A stretch of DNA of 20,682 bases from Actinomycetes bacterium (GCA_023429565.1 JAEZDJ010000045.1:1-20682); one strand, 5' to 3'; positions 1 to 7,497 are shown, counted from the stretch's first letter. Program-made: numbers and translations. Notes: generated by a model from the letters alone, not told the origin.

Positions 1-1300
1 GCCAAACGATGCCCACCACATAGGTCATCGTGTCGAAGCCCGTGAAGACGAAGGCGAGGATGCCGATGCCCAGCCAGGGACAGATGAAGTACTTCACCAC
101 ATCGCCAAACGAGTGAAACCGCTTTTCCTTGACGAAGAAGAAAAGGAATACGGCAAAGTTGAGCAGCACGAACGAGGACAAGGCGCCAAAGTTGACCAAG
201 CGGACCAATTCGGTCATTCCCAAAAAGAGCGGGATAACGAGCGAGACGCAGGCAACGGCCACCGATCCCACCCAGGGGGTCTTGAACTTGGGATGCACTT
301 TGCCGAAAACGCGGGGGATGACCCCGTCGCGGCCCATGCTGAACAGCAGGCGAGAGGTGGCAGTCTGGGCAGCCATAATGTTGGCGATGCCCACGGCAAG
401 GATGTTCACCACAAGCAATATCTTCTGAAACACTGGGCCTCCAGCCAGCAAGGCCGAATCAAAGAAGCCCATCGCAGGATCCGTGTTGGCCCAATCGGGC
501 TGGATGAGCGCAGCCACATAGGTCTGCGCCACAAACACCACGATGATGATGCAAAGGGCGATGAGGATGCCTTTCCCGATATTCTTCTCGGGCTGAACCG
601 TCTCTTCAGCAAGCGTGCTCATGCCGTCAAACCCAAGGAACGACAGGCAGGCAATCGACGTGGCGCTGGCGATGAAAGCAAGGTCGATCTTGCCGGGCTG
701 ATAGATGGGATCCAAGGTGAAGGCGCCCGCACCGCCCCCGCCAAGAACAAACGTCGTGCCCAGGTAGATGAATGCGATGAGCGCGAGGATTTCAATGGCG
801 AACATAACCCAATCCAATCCCTTGGTCATCTCCACGCCACGGACGTTGACGAAAGTGTTGAACGCCACGAATATGATGATCCAAAGATACCAAGGACTTC
901 CCGGAATGAGCGAGACGCCCCAATTTGCAACCATGACATAGAGCAGAGAAGGCACGAAGATATAATCAAGCAAAATGAGCCACCCTGCAACAAAGCCCAC
1001 GTGAGGATTGATGCCTCTTTGCACATACGCATAGACGGAGCCGGCAATGGGGAATCGATTGCTCATCCTCATATAGCTCATGGCAGTGAAGCTGATGGCC
1101 ACAAAACCCACGATGTAGACAAGGGGAGTCATGCCCCCGCTGGCAAGCTGTATTTCCCCAAATATGGATTGAGGGGCGATGATCACCATGAACAACACGC
1201 CATAGAGCACGACGTCCTTCAGGTGCATTCCCCTCTTCAATTGCTGTTTGTAGCCGAATTGCTCGAGATCCCCCTCGGCTGCTTCTTGCTTCTCTGTCAT
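1..1300 (-). CDS. APC-family amino-acid permease, C-terminus cut by window edge
   Basis: This encodes an integral membrane amino-acid/polyamine/organocation permease, expected to import or exchange amino acids or amines across the cytoplasmic membrane. The 433 visible residues contain about eleven hydrophobic segments after a charged N-terminus of about 25 residues. Two family signatures are clear: GFDGMSTLAEE near residue 225, matching the conserved 'GFDaisTLAEE' after TM6, and SRLLFSMGRDGVIP near residue 310 with KVHPKFKTPW following. The start is the ATG at 1298-1300; an in-frame TGA lies just upstream, and the ribosome site is weak (GGAAG about ten bases before). The family is usually 450-500 residues, so only a short C-terminal tail is missing. 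It is divergent from the diguanylate cyclase across 433 bases. The substrate cannot be told from sequence. Confidence 0.9.
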   Translation of the reverse strand, partial: MTEKQEAAEGDLEQFGYKQQLKRGMHLKDVVLYGVLFMVIIAPQSIFGEIQLASGGMTPLVYIVGFVAISFTAMSYMRMSNRFPIAGSVYAYVQRGINPHVGFVAGWLILLDYIFVPSLLYVMVANWGVSLIPGSPWYLWIIIFVAFNTFVNVRGVEMTKGLDWVMFAIEILALIAFIYLGTTFVLGGGGAGAFTLDPIYQPGKIDLAFIASATSIACLSFLGFDGMSTLAEETVQPEKNIGKGILIALCIIIVVFVAQTYVAALIQPDWANTDPAMGFFDSALLAGGPVFQKILLVVNILAVGIANIMAAQTATSRLLFSMGRDGVIPRVFGKVHPKFKTPWVGSVAVACVSLVIPLFLGMTELVRLVNFGALSSFVLLNFAVFLFFFVKEKRFHSFGDVVKYFICPWLGIGILAFVFTGFDTMTYVVGIVW

Positions 1301-1320
1301 GTCAGGTCATCTTCCACTTG

Positions 1321-1332
1321 ATATTCCAATAT
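1321..1332. promoter_or_regulatory. AT-rich 12-bp dyad upstream of the permease
   Basis: ATATTCCAATAT is a perfect 5-2-5 inverted repeat about 20 bases upstream of the permease ATG. It could be an operator for the permease or part of its promoter; no matching regulator is identifiable in the window. Short dyads occur by chance, so this is weak. Confidence 0.25.
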
Positions 1333-1641
1333 GCTGTTGCGCCATGCCCATCCCCGCGCACCGCGCGTTGGCCGCATCGCCGTTCTCGCATGGCACAAAA
1401 AAACGTTACCGCCGAGAGCCGGGCGCATGAATGGGTTGCGCATGCGGGGAAAACGATAGCCCCCCAACGGCCGATTGGATGCTTTTTGCCGACTAACGGC
1501 AGGAATTCAAGCAGTTTGGACATGGTTCGGCTGCGAAACGCCTCCAGGAGCCATAACAAAAGAGGCCAAGGGGGATCAAAAAATGGTGGGGATTTTGAAA
1601 ACAGGCCGAAATCGGGGCAGAACAACGCAGCCAATGTTTGC

Positions 1642-1650
1642 TGATATACT
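1642..1650 (+). promoter_or_regulatory. Possible extended -10 promoter of the PAS-GGDEF gene
   Basis: TGATATACT matches an extended -10 element (TGn plus TATACT). No good -35 hexamer is seen 17 bases upstream, which is tolerable for an extended -10. Transcription would begin near 1657 and leave a leader of about 77 bases before the ATG at 1734. Confidence 0.35.
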
Positions 1651-1675
1651 TTGCGTGTCTGCTATTCGAGGAACA

Positions 1676-1720
1676 CGTCGCATTGGTTCAAGGCAGGTGT
1701 GGATATGTGGTTTCGCGACG
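1676..1720 (+). promoter_or_regulatory. 6-bp stem ending directly at the Shine-Dalgarno of the PAS-GGDEF gene
   Basis: CGTCGC (1676-1681) and GCGACG (1715-1720) are perfect inverted copies enclosing 33 bases; the second copy abuts the AGGAGGT ribosome site at 1721-1727. Such a stem could tune translation. I see no match to the c-di-GMP class I riboswitch core. Confidence 0.25.
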
Positions 1721-1733
1721 AGGAGGTGACCCC

Positions 1734-2801
1734 ATGAACGAGGACTTCCAGGTAGATGGACAGCACGTTTCAATGGGCATGCTTTTTGAAGCCATGCCTG
1801 CAGCAGCGGTTCTGGTCGACAGGGAAGGCCGCCATGTGGCGCTCAACCAATCTCTCGCCTCTATCAGCGGGCTGTCAAAAGAAGAGCTCCTCAATAAGAA
1901 AGTCAGCGACCTCAGCGAAGAAAGCGGCCAAAACATCCTCCGCGACTTTCAGGCGTTTGATGCCGGGCTGGACGTGCCGGAACATGAACTTGTGATCGAC
2001 GATCGAGTTTTCCAGGCTTCAGTCAAGCCACTGAGAAATTCAGAAGGCTTTGCCTTTGGAGAAATAGTTGTCTTAACCGATATCAGCGCCATCAAGGAGA
2101 TCGAGAGAAAGCTCAAAGAAGCCAATGCGCAGTTGCTTCACCAGGCAACGCGCGATTGGCTCACCAACACCTTGAACGCCCAGACGTACTACCGGAACGC
2201 AGAGGACCTGTTTGAATCTGCGCTCCGAACGGGCAAAACAGCCTCTGTTCTGTTCATTGATCTCGACCACTTCAAGGCCGTCAACGATGACCATGGCCAC
2301 GATGCCGGAGACCAGGTGCTGGCAGGAGTTGCCCAATGCATCAAGAATGTCTGCGGACAGGGCGACATTGTCGGACGGCTTGGCGGAGAAGAGTTCGCCG
2401 TGTTCCTCTCAAACGCGAACCAGCAAGAAGCCTTCTCCATCGCCGAACAATTGCGATGGGACATTGAGCATTCGGCGCCCGTTTCGTCCAACGCAAAAAT
2501 CCACGTGACCGCAAGCATTGGGGTGGCGTCCTTGGCCAAAGGCCACAGGACAGTCACCGACCTGGTGCGCGATGCCGACCAGGCAATGTACCACTCGAAA
2601 AGAAGCGGGAGAAATCGCGTTTCATGCTTTGGCCGCCCAGATCGTGAAAAGCCTTCCGAGACGATGCCCGGGAAGGTGGCCGAGGCACAACCGCCCTCGG
2701 ACCCCTCCCGGCCCAACGAAACCGCGAAGGATGGTGATCAAGCAGACCCCGGGAACAATGGAACACGCTCGACCGTCTGCACGGCACCGTCACCATCCTG
2801 A
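1734..2801 (+). CDS. PAS-GGDEF diguanylate cyclase
   Basis: This 355-residue soluble protein is predicted to condense two GTP into cyclic di-GMP. Residues about 12-125 form a PAS sensor domain, including FGEIVVLTDIS, the usual last strand. A helix at about 120-140 (rich in E, K, A) is the signalling linker, and a GGDEF domain fills about 141-320. The active-site loop reads RLGGEEF (residues 217-221 for GGEEF) and the metal-binding FIDLDHFKAVND is intact, so the enzyme should be active. The RxxD product-inhibition site is absent: the arginine position is glycine. A 35-residue proline- and acid-rich tail follows. I chose the ATG at 1734 because AGGAGGT lies six bases upstream; the open frame reaches back to 1638 but that extension has no ribosome site. 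The uvsE-like gene follows after 19 bases, so the two are probably cotranscribed. Confidence 0.9.
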   Translation: MNEDFQVDGQHVSMGMLFEAMPAAAVLVDREGRHVALNQSLASISGLSKEELLNKKVSDLSEESGQNILRDFQAFDAGLDVPEHELVIDDRVFQASVKPLRNSEGFAFGEIVVLTDISAIKEIERKLKEANAQLLHQATRDWLTNTLNAQTYYRNAEDLFESALRTGKTASVLFIDLDHFKAVNDDHGHDAGDQVLAGVAQCIKNVCGQGDIVGRLGGEEFAVFLSNANQQEAFSIAEQLRWDIEHSAPVSSNAKIHVTASIGVASLAKGHRTVTDLVRDADQAMYHSKRSGRNRVSCFGRPDREKPSETMPGKVAEAQPPSDPSRPNETAKDGDQADPGNNGTRSTVCTAPSPS

Positions 2802-2820
2802 ACACGAAGATTGGAATGCA

Positions 2821-4077
2821 ATGCGAATTGGATACGCGTGTCTGGCAATCGGAGTGGCGGACGCAAGCTTTAAAAGCTGCACGTTGAAGCATGCAAACGA
2901 TGAGAAACTTGTCGAAATAACCTCCTCGAATCTGGACGCGCTCGGGGCACTGCTAACCTACAATCAAGAGTGCGGGATTCACCTGTTTCGCATCAGCTCG
3001 GATATCATTCCCTTCGGATCCCACCCAGCGATTTCCTTTGACTGGGACATTCGCTTTCAAGACCAGCTCACCTTTCTTGGAGAAAAAGCCCGCTCTGCCG
3101 ACATTCGCCTCTCCCTGCATCCCGGTCAATACACCGTGCTCAACTCCCCTGACCCGAACGTGGTTGAGCGGGCGATCGCTGACCTTCGTTATCATTGCCG
3201 CCTGCTCGACCTCCTTCATGCCGATAGTTCCGCGAAGATGATCCTTCATGTGGGCGGAGCCTATGGCAACAAGCAAGCAGCGCTCGAGCGGTTCGCCGTC
3301 AACTATCGCAAGTTGGATGACAACATTCGCCGAAGGCTGGTCCTTGAGAACGACGACAGGATTTTCACGATCGAAGACGTTCTGGATCTGGGACTTTCCC
3401 TCCGTTGCCCCGTAGTGTTCGACAACCTGCACAACGAGGTCAATCCCTCTTGCACCGATATGAGCGAATCAGCCTGGATAAGCGCCTGCGCGCAAACATG
3501 GCAGCATGAAGATGGCGCTCCCAAAACGCACTACTCTCAACAGGCACAGAACAAACGCTTGGGTTCGCACTCGCGAACGATAGATGCCGACGCCTTTCTT
3601 GCCCATCTGAGCAACATTCATGATGACGTCGACGTCATGCTTGAAGTGAAGGACAAGAACCTTTCAGCTGTGAAATGCCTGCTTTGCTCCAACTCGCAGG
3701 GGAAGATAAACGATCTCGAAAAGGAGTGGGCACGGTACAAGTATCTTGTGCTGGAACACAGCCCCCAAGCATATTCCGCCATTCGGGCCCTGCTCAAAAA
3801 CAAATCGGCTTATCCTGCCCTCGCCTTTTACCGCCACATCGACGCCGCCTTAGCACAAACTCCCGAAATCGGAATGCGAGTCAATGCCGCACAGCATGTA
3901 TGGGGCTATTTCAGCGGCAAGGCAACCGAAAAGGAAAAGGCGCGGTTCGACGCGCTCATGGGAAAATACATCGCGGGCACAGGTTCCATCGATGCAGTCA
4001 AACGGCATCTTTTCAAACTCTCCCAGCACTACAGAGAAGAGTATCTCATGCAGTCGTATTACTTCTTCATGGACTAG
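2821..4077 (+). CDS. uvsE: UV damage endonuclease (UvsE/UVDE) with C-terminal DUF1722-like domain
   Basis: UVDE is a TIM-barrel, metal-dependent endonuclease that nicks DNA 5' of UV photoproducts and some other distorting lesions. Residues 1-290 match the family closely: MRIGYACLAIGV at the start, FRISSDIIPFGS, SLHPGQYTVLNSPD, ILHVGGAYGNK, LVLENDD and VFDNLHNE. The metal ligands appear as His100, His143, Glu176, Asp201, His204, His237, His250 and Glu275, so the barrel should be catalytic. The protein is 418 residues, while typical bacterial UvsE is about 300. The extra 300-415 resembles DUF1722/YbgA: WARYKYLVLEHSPQAY, RVNAAQHVWGYF and the terminal EEYLMQSYYF. The start ATG at 2821 is set by family homology; its ribosome site (GGA) is poor, suggesting coupling to the upstream cyclase. 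The UVDE call is firm; the DUF1722 assignment is by recalled consensus. Confidence 0.92.
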   Translation: MRIGYACLAIGVADASFKSCTLKHANDEKLVEITSSNLDALGALLTYNQECGIHLFRISSDIIPFGSHPAISFDWDIRFQDQLTFLGEKARSADIRLSLHPGQYTVLNSPDPNVVERAIADLRYHCRLLDLLHADSSAKMILHVGGAYGNKQAALERFAVNYRKLDDNIRRRLVLENDDRIFTIEDVLDLGLSLRCPVVFDNLHNEVNPSCTDMSESAWISACAQTWQHEDGAPKTHYSQQAQNKRLGSHSRTIDADAFLAHLSNIHDDVDVMLEVKDKNLSAVKCLLCSNSQGKINDLEKEWARYKYLVLEHSPQAYSAIRALLKNKSAYPALAFYRHIDAALAQTPEIGMRVNAAQHVWGYFSGKATEKEKARFDALMGKYIAGTGSIDAVKRHLFKLSQHYREEYLMQSYYFFMD

Positions 4078-4083
4078 ATGTCT

Positions 4084-4173
4084 GTGCCTCGTGCTTTCCG
4101 ACGGCTCGAAACAAAAGACGATCTGAGACAATCGGGCAGACGAGGCACTTCGGAGCGTGCTTCTTATGTCTCA
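4084..4173 (+). promoter_or_regulatory. Interlocked inverted repeats downstream of uvsE, possible pseudoknotted leader
   Basis: GTGCCTCGT (4084-4092) is perfectly complementary to ACGAGGCAC (4140-4148). A second pair, TGAGACA (4124-4130) and TGTCTCA (4167-4173), has one arm inside the loop of the first and one outside. That is the arrangement of an H-type pseudoknot. It starts seven bases after the uvsE stop and ends about 115 bases before the membrane GGDEF gene, so it may be a 3' structure of uvsE or a leader element of the next gene. There is no T tract. Confidence 0.35.
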
Positions 4174-4286
4174 ACGAAGACGGATCGGCCCAATCTCCCT
4201 CGGCGTGGTATTATGCAGGATCGAGACAGGGCTGCATGGCTTTACGGGGAACGTCCTTATTCCCTCACAGGCAATGCACATGAAGG

Positions 4287-4751
4287 ATGAAAGTGTCGCC
4301 GACGATTTTCCTTAATGCAATTTGCGCATATCTGTTGCTTTCCGCAGTGTGTACGGTATTGTGGGCCGTTCGAGTCCGAACCCTGAACGGATCTGAATAC
4401 TCACGTATGCTTATGCTGCTCTGCGCTGCCTTGTGCTTCTATCTCCTCGGCTATGCCATGGAGCTGAATTCGGGCACCCCTTCGCAAATCACATTTTGGA
4501 ACCATGTGGAATTCCTTGGCATTCCTTTTGTGTCCGCCCTCTGGCTCACTACTTCTTTGATGTACACAGGCCACCTGACAAGCCACAAGAAACTTCTCAT
4601 GGCTGCTATTTTCATCATCCCCGTCATCACCCTTGTCCTTCGGTTCACCAACGACTACCACCATCTCTACTTTGCATCGCTCACCTTTGTTGAAGATTAT
4701 GGCAGCATCTTTCTGCTGAAAAAACCGGGGCCTTGGCTTTCGTTCAGATGA
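4287..4751 (+). pseudogene. 5' part of a frameshifted 7TM-PAS-GGDEF diguanylate cyclase
   Basis: This fragment carries four hydrophobic segments (IFLNAICAYLLLSAVC, MLMLLCAALCFYLLGYA, FLGIPFVSALWLTTSLM, AAIFIIPVITLVL) matching the first half of the 'histidine kinase N-terminal 7TM' sensor region. It ends at residue 154 just after KKPGPW, where the family continues into TM5. The missing half continues in another frame from about 4733, so one base appears to be lacking between the A6 run at 4719-4724 and about 4738. The TGA stop (4749-4751) overlaps an ATG of the downstream frame (4748-4750). The GTG at 4293 may be the true start, since GAAGGA lies about five bases before it, while the ATG at 4287 overlaps that site. 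The break could be real, a sequencing error, or rescued by slippage on the A6 run. Confidence 0.8.
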
Positions 4752-5830
4752 TCCATTCAATGTCGGCAATCTTGCTTGCAATGGGATTGTTCATGCGTGA
4801 CGCCCTCAAAGCCGGAGAAGGGCAAAGAGGAAAGGTGGTGCTCACCCTGAGCGCCTCGACAATCGCAATCGCCGGGCTGATTCTTGCCGCCGTCAAGCCC
4901 CTCAGCCTGCCCATTGACTATATGGCGGTATGCCTTCCCTTGGCGGTTACGGCAATCGCCCTCGCCATAACTAGGTATGACTTTCTTGAGACTAAATCCA
5001 TCGCCAAAAATAGAGCGTTCGACGCAAGCGAAAGCGCGCTGCTGCTCATGAACGGACATTACAAGATACTCGACTACAACAAGCGGGCGCGTACTTTGTT
5101 TTCACTCATAAACATTACTCTTGGCAATGGGTATATCACGACGTTGCTGTCGGAGCAAAAAGGCTTATGCGAGGCGTTGACTCAATCGGAGCCATCCATC
5201 GTCGCGCTTCAAACCGTTCAAGGACAGCGATTCTATCGCATCACCACGACCAAGGTGGACGACAGCCGAGAATCTCGGGGTTGGATAAAAACGATGTCAG
5301 ACGTCACGGAAACCTGCCGTCTCAACGAGGAACTGGAACGACAAGCGCTGACCGACGACTTGAGCACGCTCAGCAACCGAAGGGCCTTCATCAAAATCGG
5401 GCGGTCATGGGTGTCACGAGTTGAGCAGAGCAACGATCCTCTCTATCTTCTGATGATGGATCTCGATCATTTCAAAAGCATCAACGACCGCTATGGCCAT
5501 CCCGCAGGAGACATGGTAATTCGCCGCTTCTCGGGAATCATGAGAAACGCGTTCCTTTCCGATTGCCTCATCGCCCGTCTCGGCGGCGAAGAATTCGCTA
5601 TCCTGAGCAGAGCGTCCTCTGATGCCTCGATGCATCAGAGGGTCCAGGTTTTTCTACAGAAAACCCGCCAGGAAACCTACCGTTACGGAGACCACCAGTT
5701 TCAGGTGACCGTCAGCGCGGGAATGACAAAAAAGCAGCCGGGACAGACGTTGGAAAGCATGATGGGAAAAGCCGACGAAGCCCTGTACCAATCCAAAGAG
5801 CAAGGGCGTGATCGACTGATCGTCATATGA
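4748..5830 (+). CDS. 3' part of the frameshifted membrane diguanylate cyclase: TM5-7, PAS-like, GGDEF
   Basis: This part supplies the last three membrane segments (SMSAILLAMGLFM, TIAIAGLILAAV, VCLPLAVTAIALAI), a PAS-like linker domain (SALLLMNGHYKILDYNKRA to WIKTMSDVTE) and a complete GGDEF domain with MMDLDHFKSIND and RLGGEEFAIL. Cyclic di-GMP synthesis is therefore predicted if the protein is made. The RxxD inhibition site is absent. Read with the upstream fragment it would give a membrane cyclase of about 515 residues with a 7TM sensor like that of many Firmicute and actinobacterial cyclases and kinases. The frame is open from a TTG at 4733; the ATG at 4748 overlaps the upstream TGA as ATGA, which would allow translational coupling and a shorter three-TM protein. 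Which product exists cannot be decided here. Confidence 0.85.
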   Translation: MIHSMSAILLAMGLFMRDALKAGEGQRGKVVLTLSASTIAIAGLILAAVKPLSLPIDYMAVCLPLAVTAIALAITRYDFLETKSIAKNRAFDASESALLLMNGHYKILDYNKRARTLFSLINITLGNGYITTLLSEQKGLCEALTQSEPSIVALQTVQGQRFYRITTTKVDDSRESRGWIKTMSDVTETCRLNEELERQALTDDLSTLSNRRAFIKIGRSWVSRVEQSNDPLYLLMMDLDHFKSINDRYGHPAGDMVIRRFSGIMRNAFLSDCLIARLGGEEFAILSRASSDASMHQRVQVFLQKTRQETYRYGDHQFQVTVSAGMTKKQPGQTLESMMGKADEALYQSKEQGRDRLIVI

Positions 5831-5940
5831 GAGGCCACGGGGACGCACGGGAATCTCGCTCGGCAAACCAGTTCAAGAAGACAAGGCGAACCGCCTGCCT
5901 TCTTTCCCGAGAGATGACGTTCCGCCAAGAGGAGGACGAT

Positions 5941-6471
5941 ATGCGCGAATACGAAAGCAAGCGGGCGCTCATACGAGAGATTGAAAAAGCAGCATCGCTG
6001 TTCATTGATGAATTCACCGAAATCAAAGAAATCGACAGAGACAGACTCGTTGAGGGAGTGGACAGGACCCCAGCCCAAATGATCGCGTATCAGCTCGGAT
6101 GGATGCGCCAGATCATGGAATGGGATCGAGACGAAGCGGAGGGCAAGCGCGTTGTCACCCCTTCCCGGAATTACAAGTGGAATGCCCTCGGTGGTCTGTA
6201 TCGGCATTTCTACGGCCAGTATGCTTCGCATTCGCTCAGCCAGCTGGAAGATGAATTCAAGCAGGAAGTAGGCGCCTTCGTCGAGTGGCTGGGGCAGTTC
6301 TCGGAAGACGAGCTGTTTATCCCCGGAGGCCGTGAGTGGGCATCCTCCACGCCTTCGAATTGGCCTATCTGGAAATGGGTCCACATCAATACCGTGGCAC
6401 CGTTCAAATCGTTTCGAACCAAGATCAGAAAATGGAAGAGGCTGTGCGCCCAAGAGAACAGCCCTTTGTGA
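5941..6471 (+). CDS. ClbS/DfsB (DUF1706) family four-helix protein
   Basis: This 176-residue soluble protein belongs to the ClbS/DfsB (DUF1706) family. ClbS of the pks island protects colibactin-producing E. coli by opening the cyclopropane warhead of colibactin; most other members are uncharacterised. The family signatures are strong: DRTPAQMIAYQLGWM near residues 40-54, TPSRNYKWNALGGLYRHFY in the middle, and WPIWKWVHINTVAPFKSFR then TKIRKWKRL near the end. I chose the ATG at 5941 because AGAGGAGG lies six bases before it. The frame is open back to an ATG at 5827 that overlaps the preceding TGA, but that 38-residue arginine-rich extension has no family match or ribosome site. It follows the membrane cyclase by 110 bases on the same strand. 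A role in genotoxin defence is possible but not shown by sequence alone. Confidence 0.88.
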   Translation: MREYESKRALIREIEKAASLFIDEFTEIKEIDRDRLVEGVDRTPAQMIAYQLGWMRQIMEWDRDEAEGKRVVTPSRNYKWNALGGLYRHFYGQYASHSLSQLEDEFKQEVGAFVEWLGQFSEDELFIPGGREWASSTPSNWPIWKWVHINTVAPFKSFRTKIRKWKRLCAQENSPL

Positions 6472-6572
6472 GGCAAGCGCCTTTACGATAGCCCGACTCT
6501 TCTCGTCCAAACAAAAAATCGCAGTGCGTCAACGTTTGGAGCCTGCGAGGCTTCGCGCCACTCTCAGCCGCC

Positions 6573-7484
6573 TCATTGCCGTGACTGCAGCCAATCTTCC
6601 CAACCATCAACTTCATGCTGAGCCTGCGCATAACCGAAATCGTAGGACAGCTGGAGCTTGTCAGGATCCGTCTCCTTGTTGGTCACGGCCATGTGTTCAG
6701 GATAAAACACCTTGGCTGCGCCCGCATGCTCCAACCCCTCGATCTCGTCCAGAAGATCGTTGTAGTGGCGCCATCTCTCGATCGAACGCTCAGCCACCAG
6801 CGGATGCTTGCGAAAGGCGGTGCGGAACAGCGCCTGCGTGACGGAACCCGGCTGTTTCTTGCGATAACCCCGTTCTTGGCTTCGCACGATGAAAAAGCGC
6901 TCGTATCCGTCGCGGCGTGCCGCATCCAAAAGAATCCCCCAGCTGGAACCCATGCCGCCGTCCATGAACGTTCGCCCGCCAATCATGGTAGGAGGCATGA
7001 AAAGGGGCATGGTCGAACTGGCCCGCACACGAACCAGCATGTCATGCATCGACGGCATGTCAGCCTTGGTCCACGCAACCGTCTCGCCGCTTTCCCAGTC
7101 GAAACCCTCGATATGAACATCCGCACGATTCGCGCAAAACGTTTCCCAATCGAACGCCATCGTCGCATCGGTGCCCGCCAATTCTTCCGCAATCCCCTCG
7201 TAGAGATGGGGACCGTTGAAGTACCCATCACCGCGCAGCATGCTTCGCACTCCTCCAAAACGAGGATCACGCACAAGGTCAACGAAGGAGGCCTTCGTTC
7301 GTTCGGCATCGCCCGAAACGTAGTTGACAGCATGGCTTGAGCCTGCGGAAATGCCATATGCCTTGCCAAAGTGCAGGTCACGTTCAAGGAGCGTGACAAT
7401 CGCGCCGGCCGTATAGCTTGCACGCATGCCACCACCCTCAATGATGAGAGCGACGTCAGGTATGTTGACCGCAGCAGATCGCAT
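6573..7484 (-). CDS. Patatin-like phospholipase, YjjU-type
   Basis: This 303-residue serine hydrolase of the patatin family should act on lipid esters using a Ser-Asp dyad. The oxyanion glycine loop EGGGMRASYTAG is at residues 16-27, the nucleophile elbow GISAG has Ser46, and the DGG motif supplies Asp175. The C-terminal part (RHYNDLLDEIEGLEHAG, FYPEHMAVTNKETD) resembles the DUF6363 tail of YjjU-like bacterial patatins. No signal peptide or membrane segment is seen, so it is probably cytoplasmic. The start is the ATG at 7482-7484. There is no Shine-Dalgarno; instead TATACT ends seven bases before the ATG, suggesting a leaderless transcript. A TTG at 7517 would add eleven residues but also lacks a ribosome site. 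The gene is convergent with the ClbS-like gene, with 101 bases between stops. Natural substrate unknown. Confidence 0.9.
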   Translation of the reverse strand: MRSAAVNIPDVALIIEGGGMRASYTAGAIVTLLERDLHFGKAYGISAGSSHAVNYVSGDAERTKASFVDLVRDPRFGGVRSMLRGDGYFNGPHLYEGIAEELAGTDATMAFDWETFCANRADVHIEGFDWESGETVAWTKADMPSMHDMLVRVRASSTMPLFMPPTMIGGRTFMDGGMGSSWGILLDAARRDGYERFFIVRSQERGYRKKQPGSVTQALFRTAFRKHPLVAERSIERWRHYNDLLDEIEGLEHAGAAKVFYPEHMAVTNKETDPDKLQLSYDFGYAQAQHEVDGWEDWLQSRQ

Positions 7485-7491
7485 AGGGAGC

Positions 7492-7497
7492 AGTATA
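7492..7497 (-). promoter_or_regulatory. -10 element placing the patatin mRNA start near its ATG
   Basis: On the minus strand TATACT matches five of six -10 consensus bases and is separated from the patatin ATG by seven bases. Transcription would start at or next to the A of ATG, giving a leaderless mRNA, which is common in actinobacteria. No good -35 hexamer is visible. Confidence 0.35.

Larger units (their letters stand above)
1301..1733. other. 433-base divergent intergenic region
   Basis: The region between the permease and the PAS-GGDEF gene holds no convincing gene. It contains an AT-rich 12-bp dyad (1321-1332) near the permease start, an 8-bp CGCATGCG palindrome near 1438, a small TGCCG/CGGCA hairpin near 1487-1501, and a possible extended -10 element at 1642-1650 facing the diguanylate cyclase. 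Short open frames here are on both strands, lack ribosome sites and look like chance. Confidence 0.6.

Noticed and set aside
113..1321. A 402-residue open frame on the plus strand opposite the permease
   Set aside because: It is rich in H, D, E and R with no domain character, and is the mirror of a clear membrane protein on the minus strand.
1676..1733. A c-di-GMP class I riboswitch in the leader of the diguanylate cyclase
   Set aside because: There is a stem near the ribosome site, but the conserved riboswitch core sequence is not present.
2518..2820. A 101-residue N-terminal extension of the UV endonuclease
   Set aside because: It overlaps the GGDEF gene, is rich in R and P without family match, and UVDE homology begins exactly at the ATG at 2821.
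4078..4290. A 70-residue open frame starting right after the uvsE stop
   Set aside because: No ribosome site or recognisable feature, and it covers the inverted-repeat region.
5827..5940. An upstream ATG for the ClbS-like gene that overlaps the previous stop as ATGA
   Set aside because: The extension has no family match, and a strong AGGAGG precedes the ATG at 5941.
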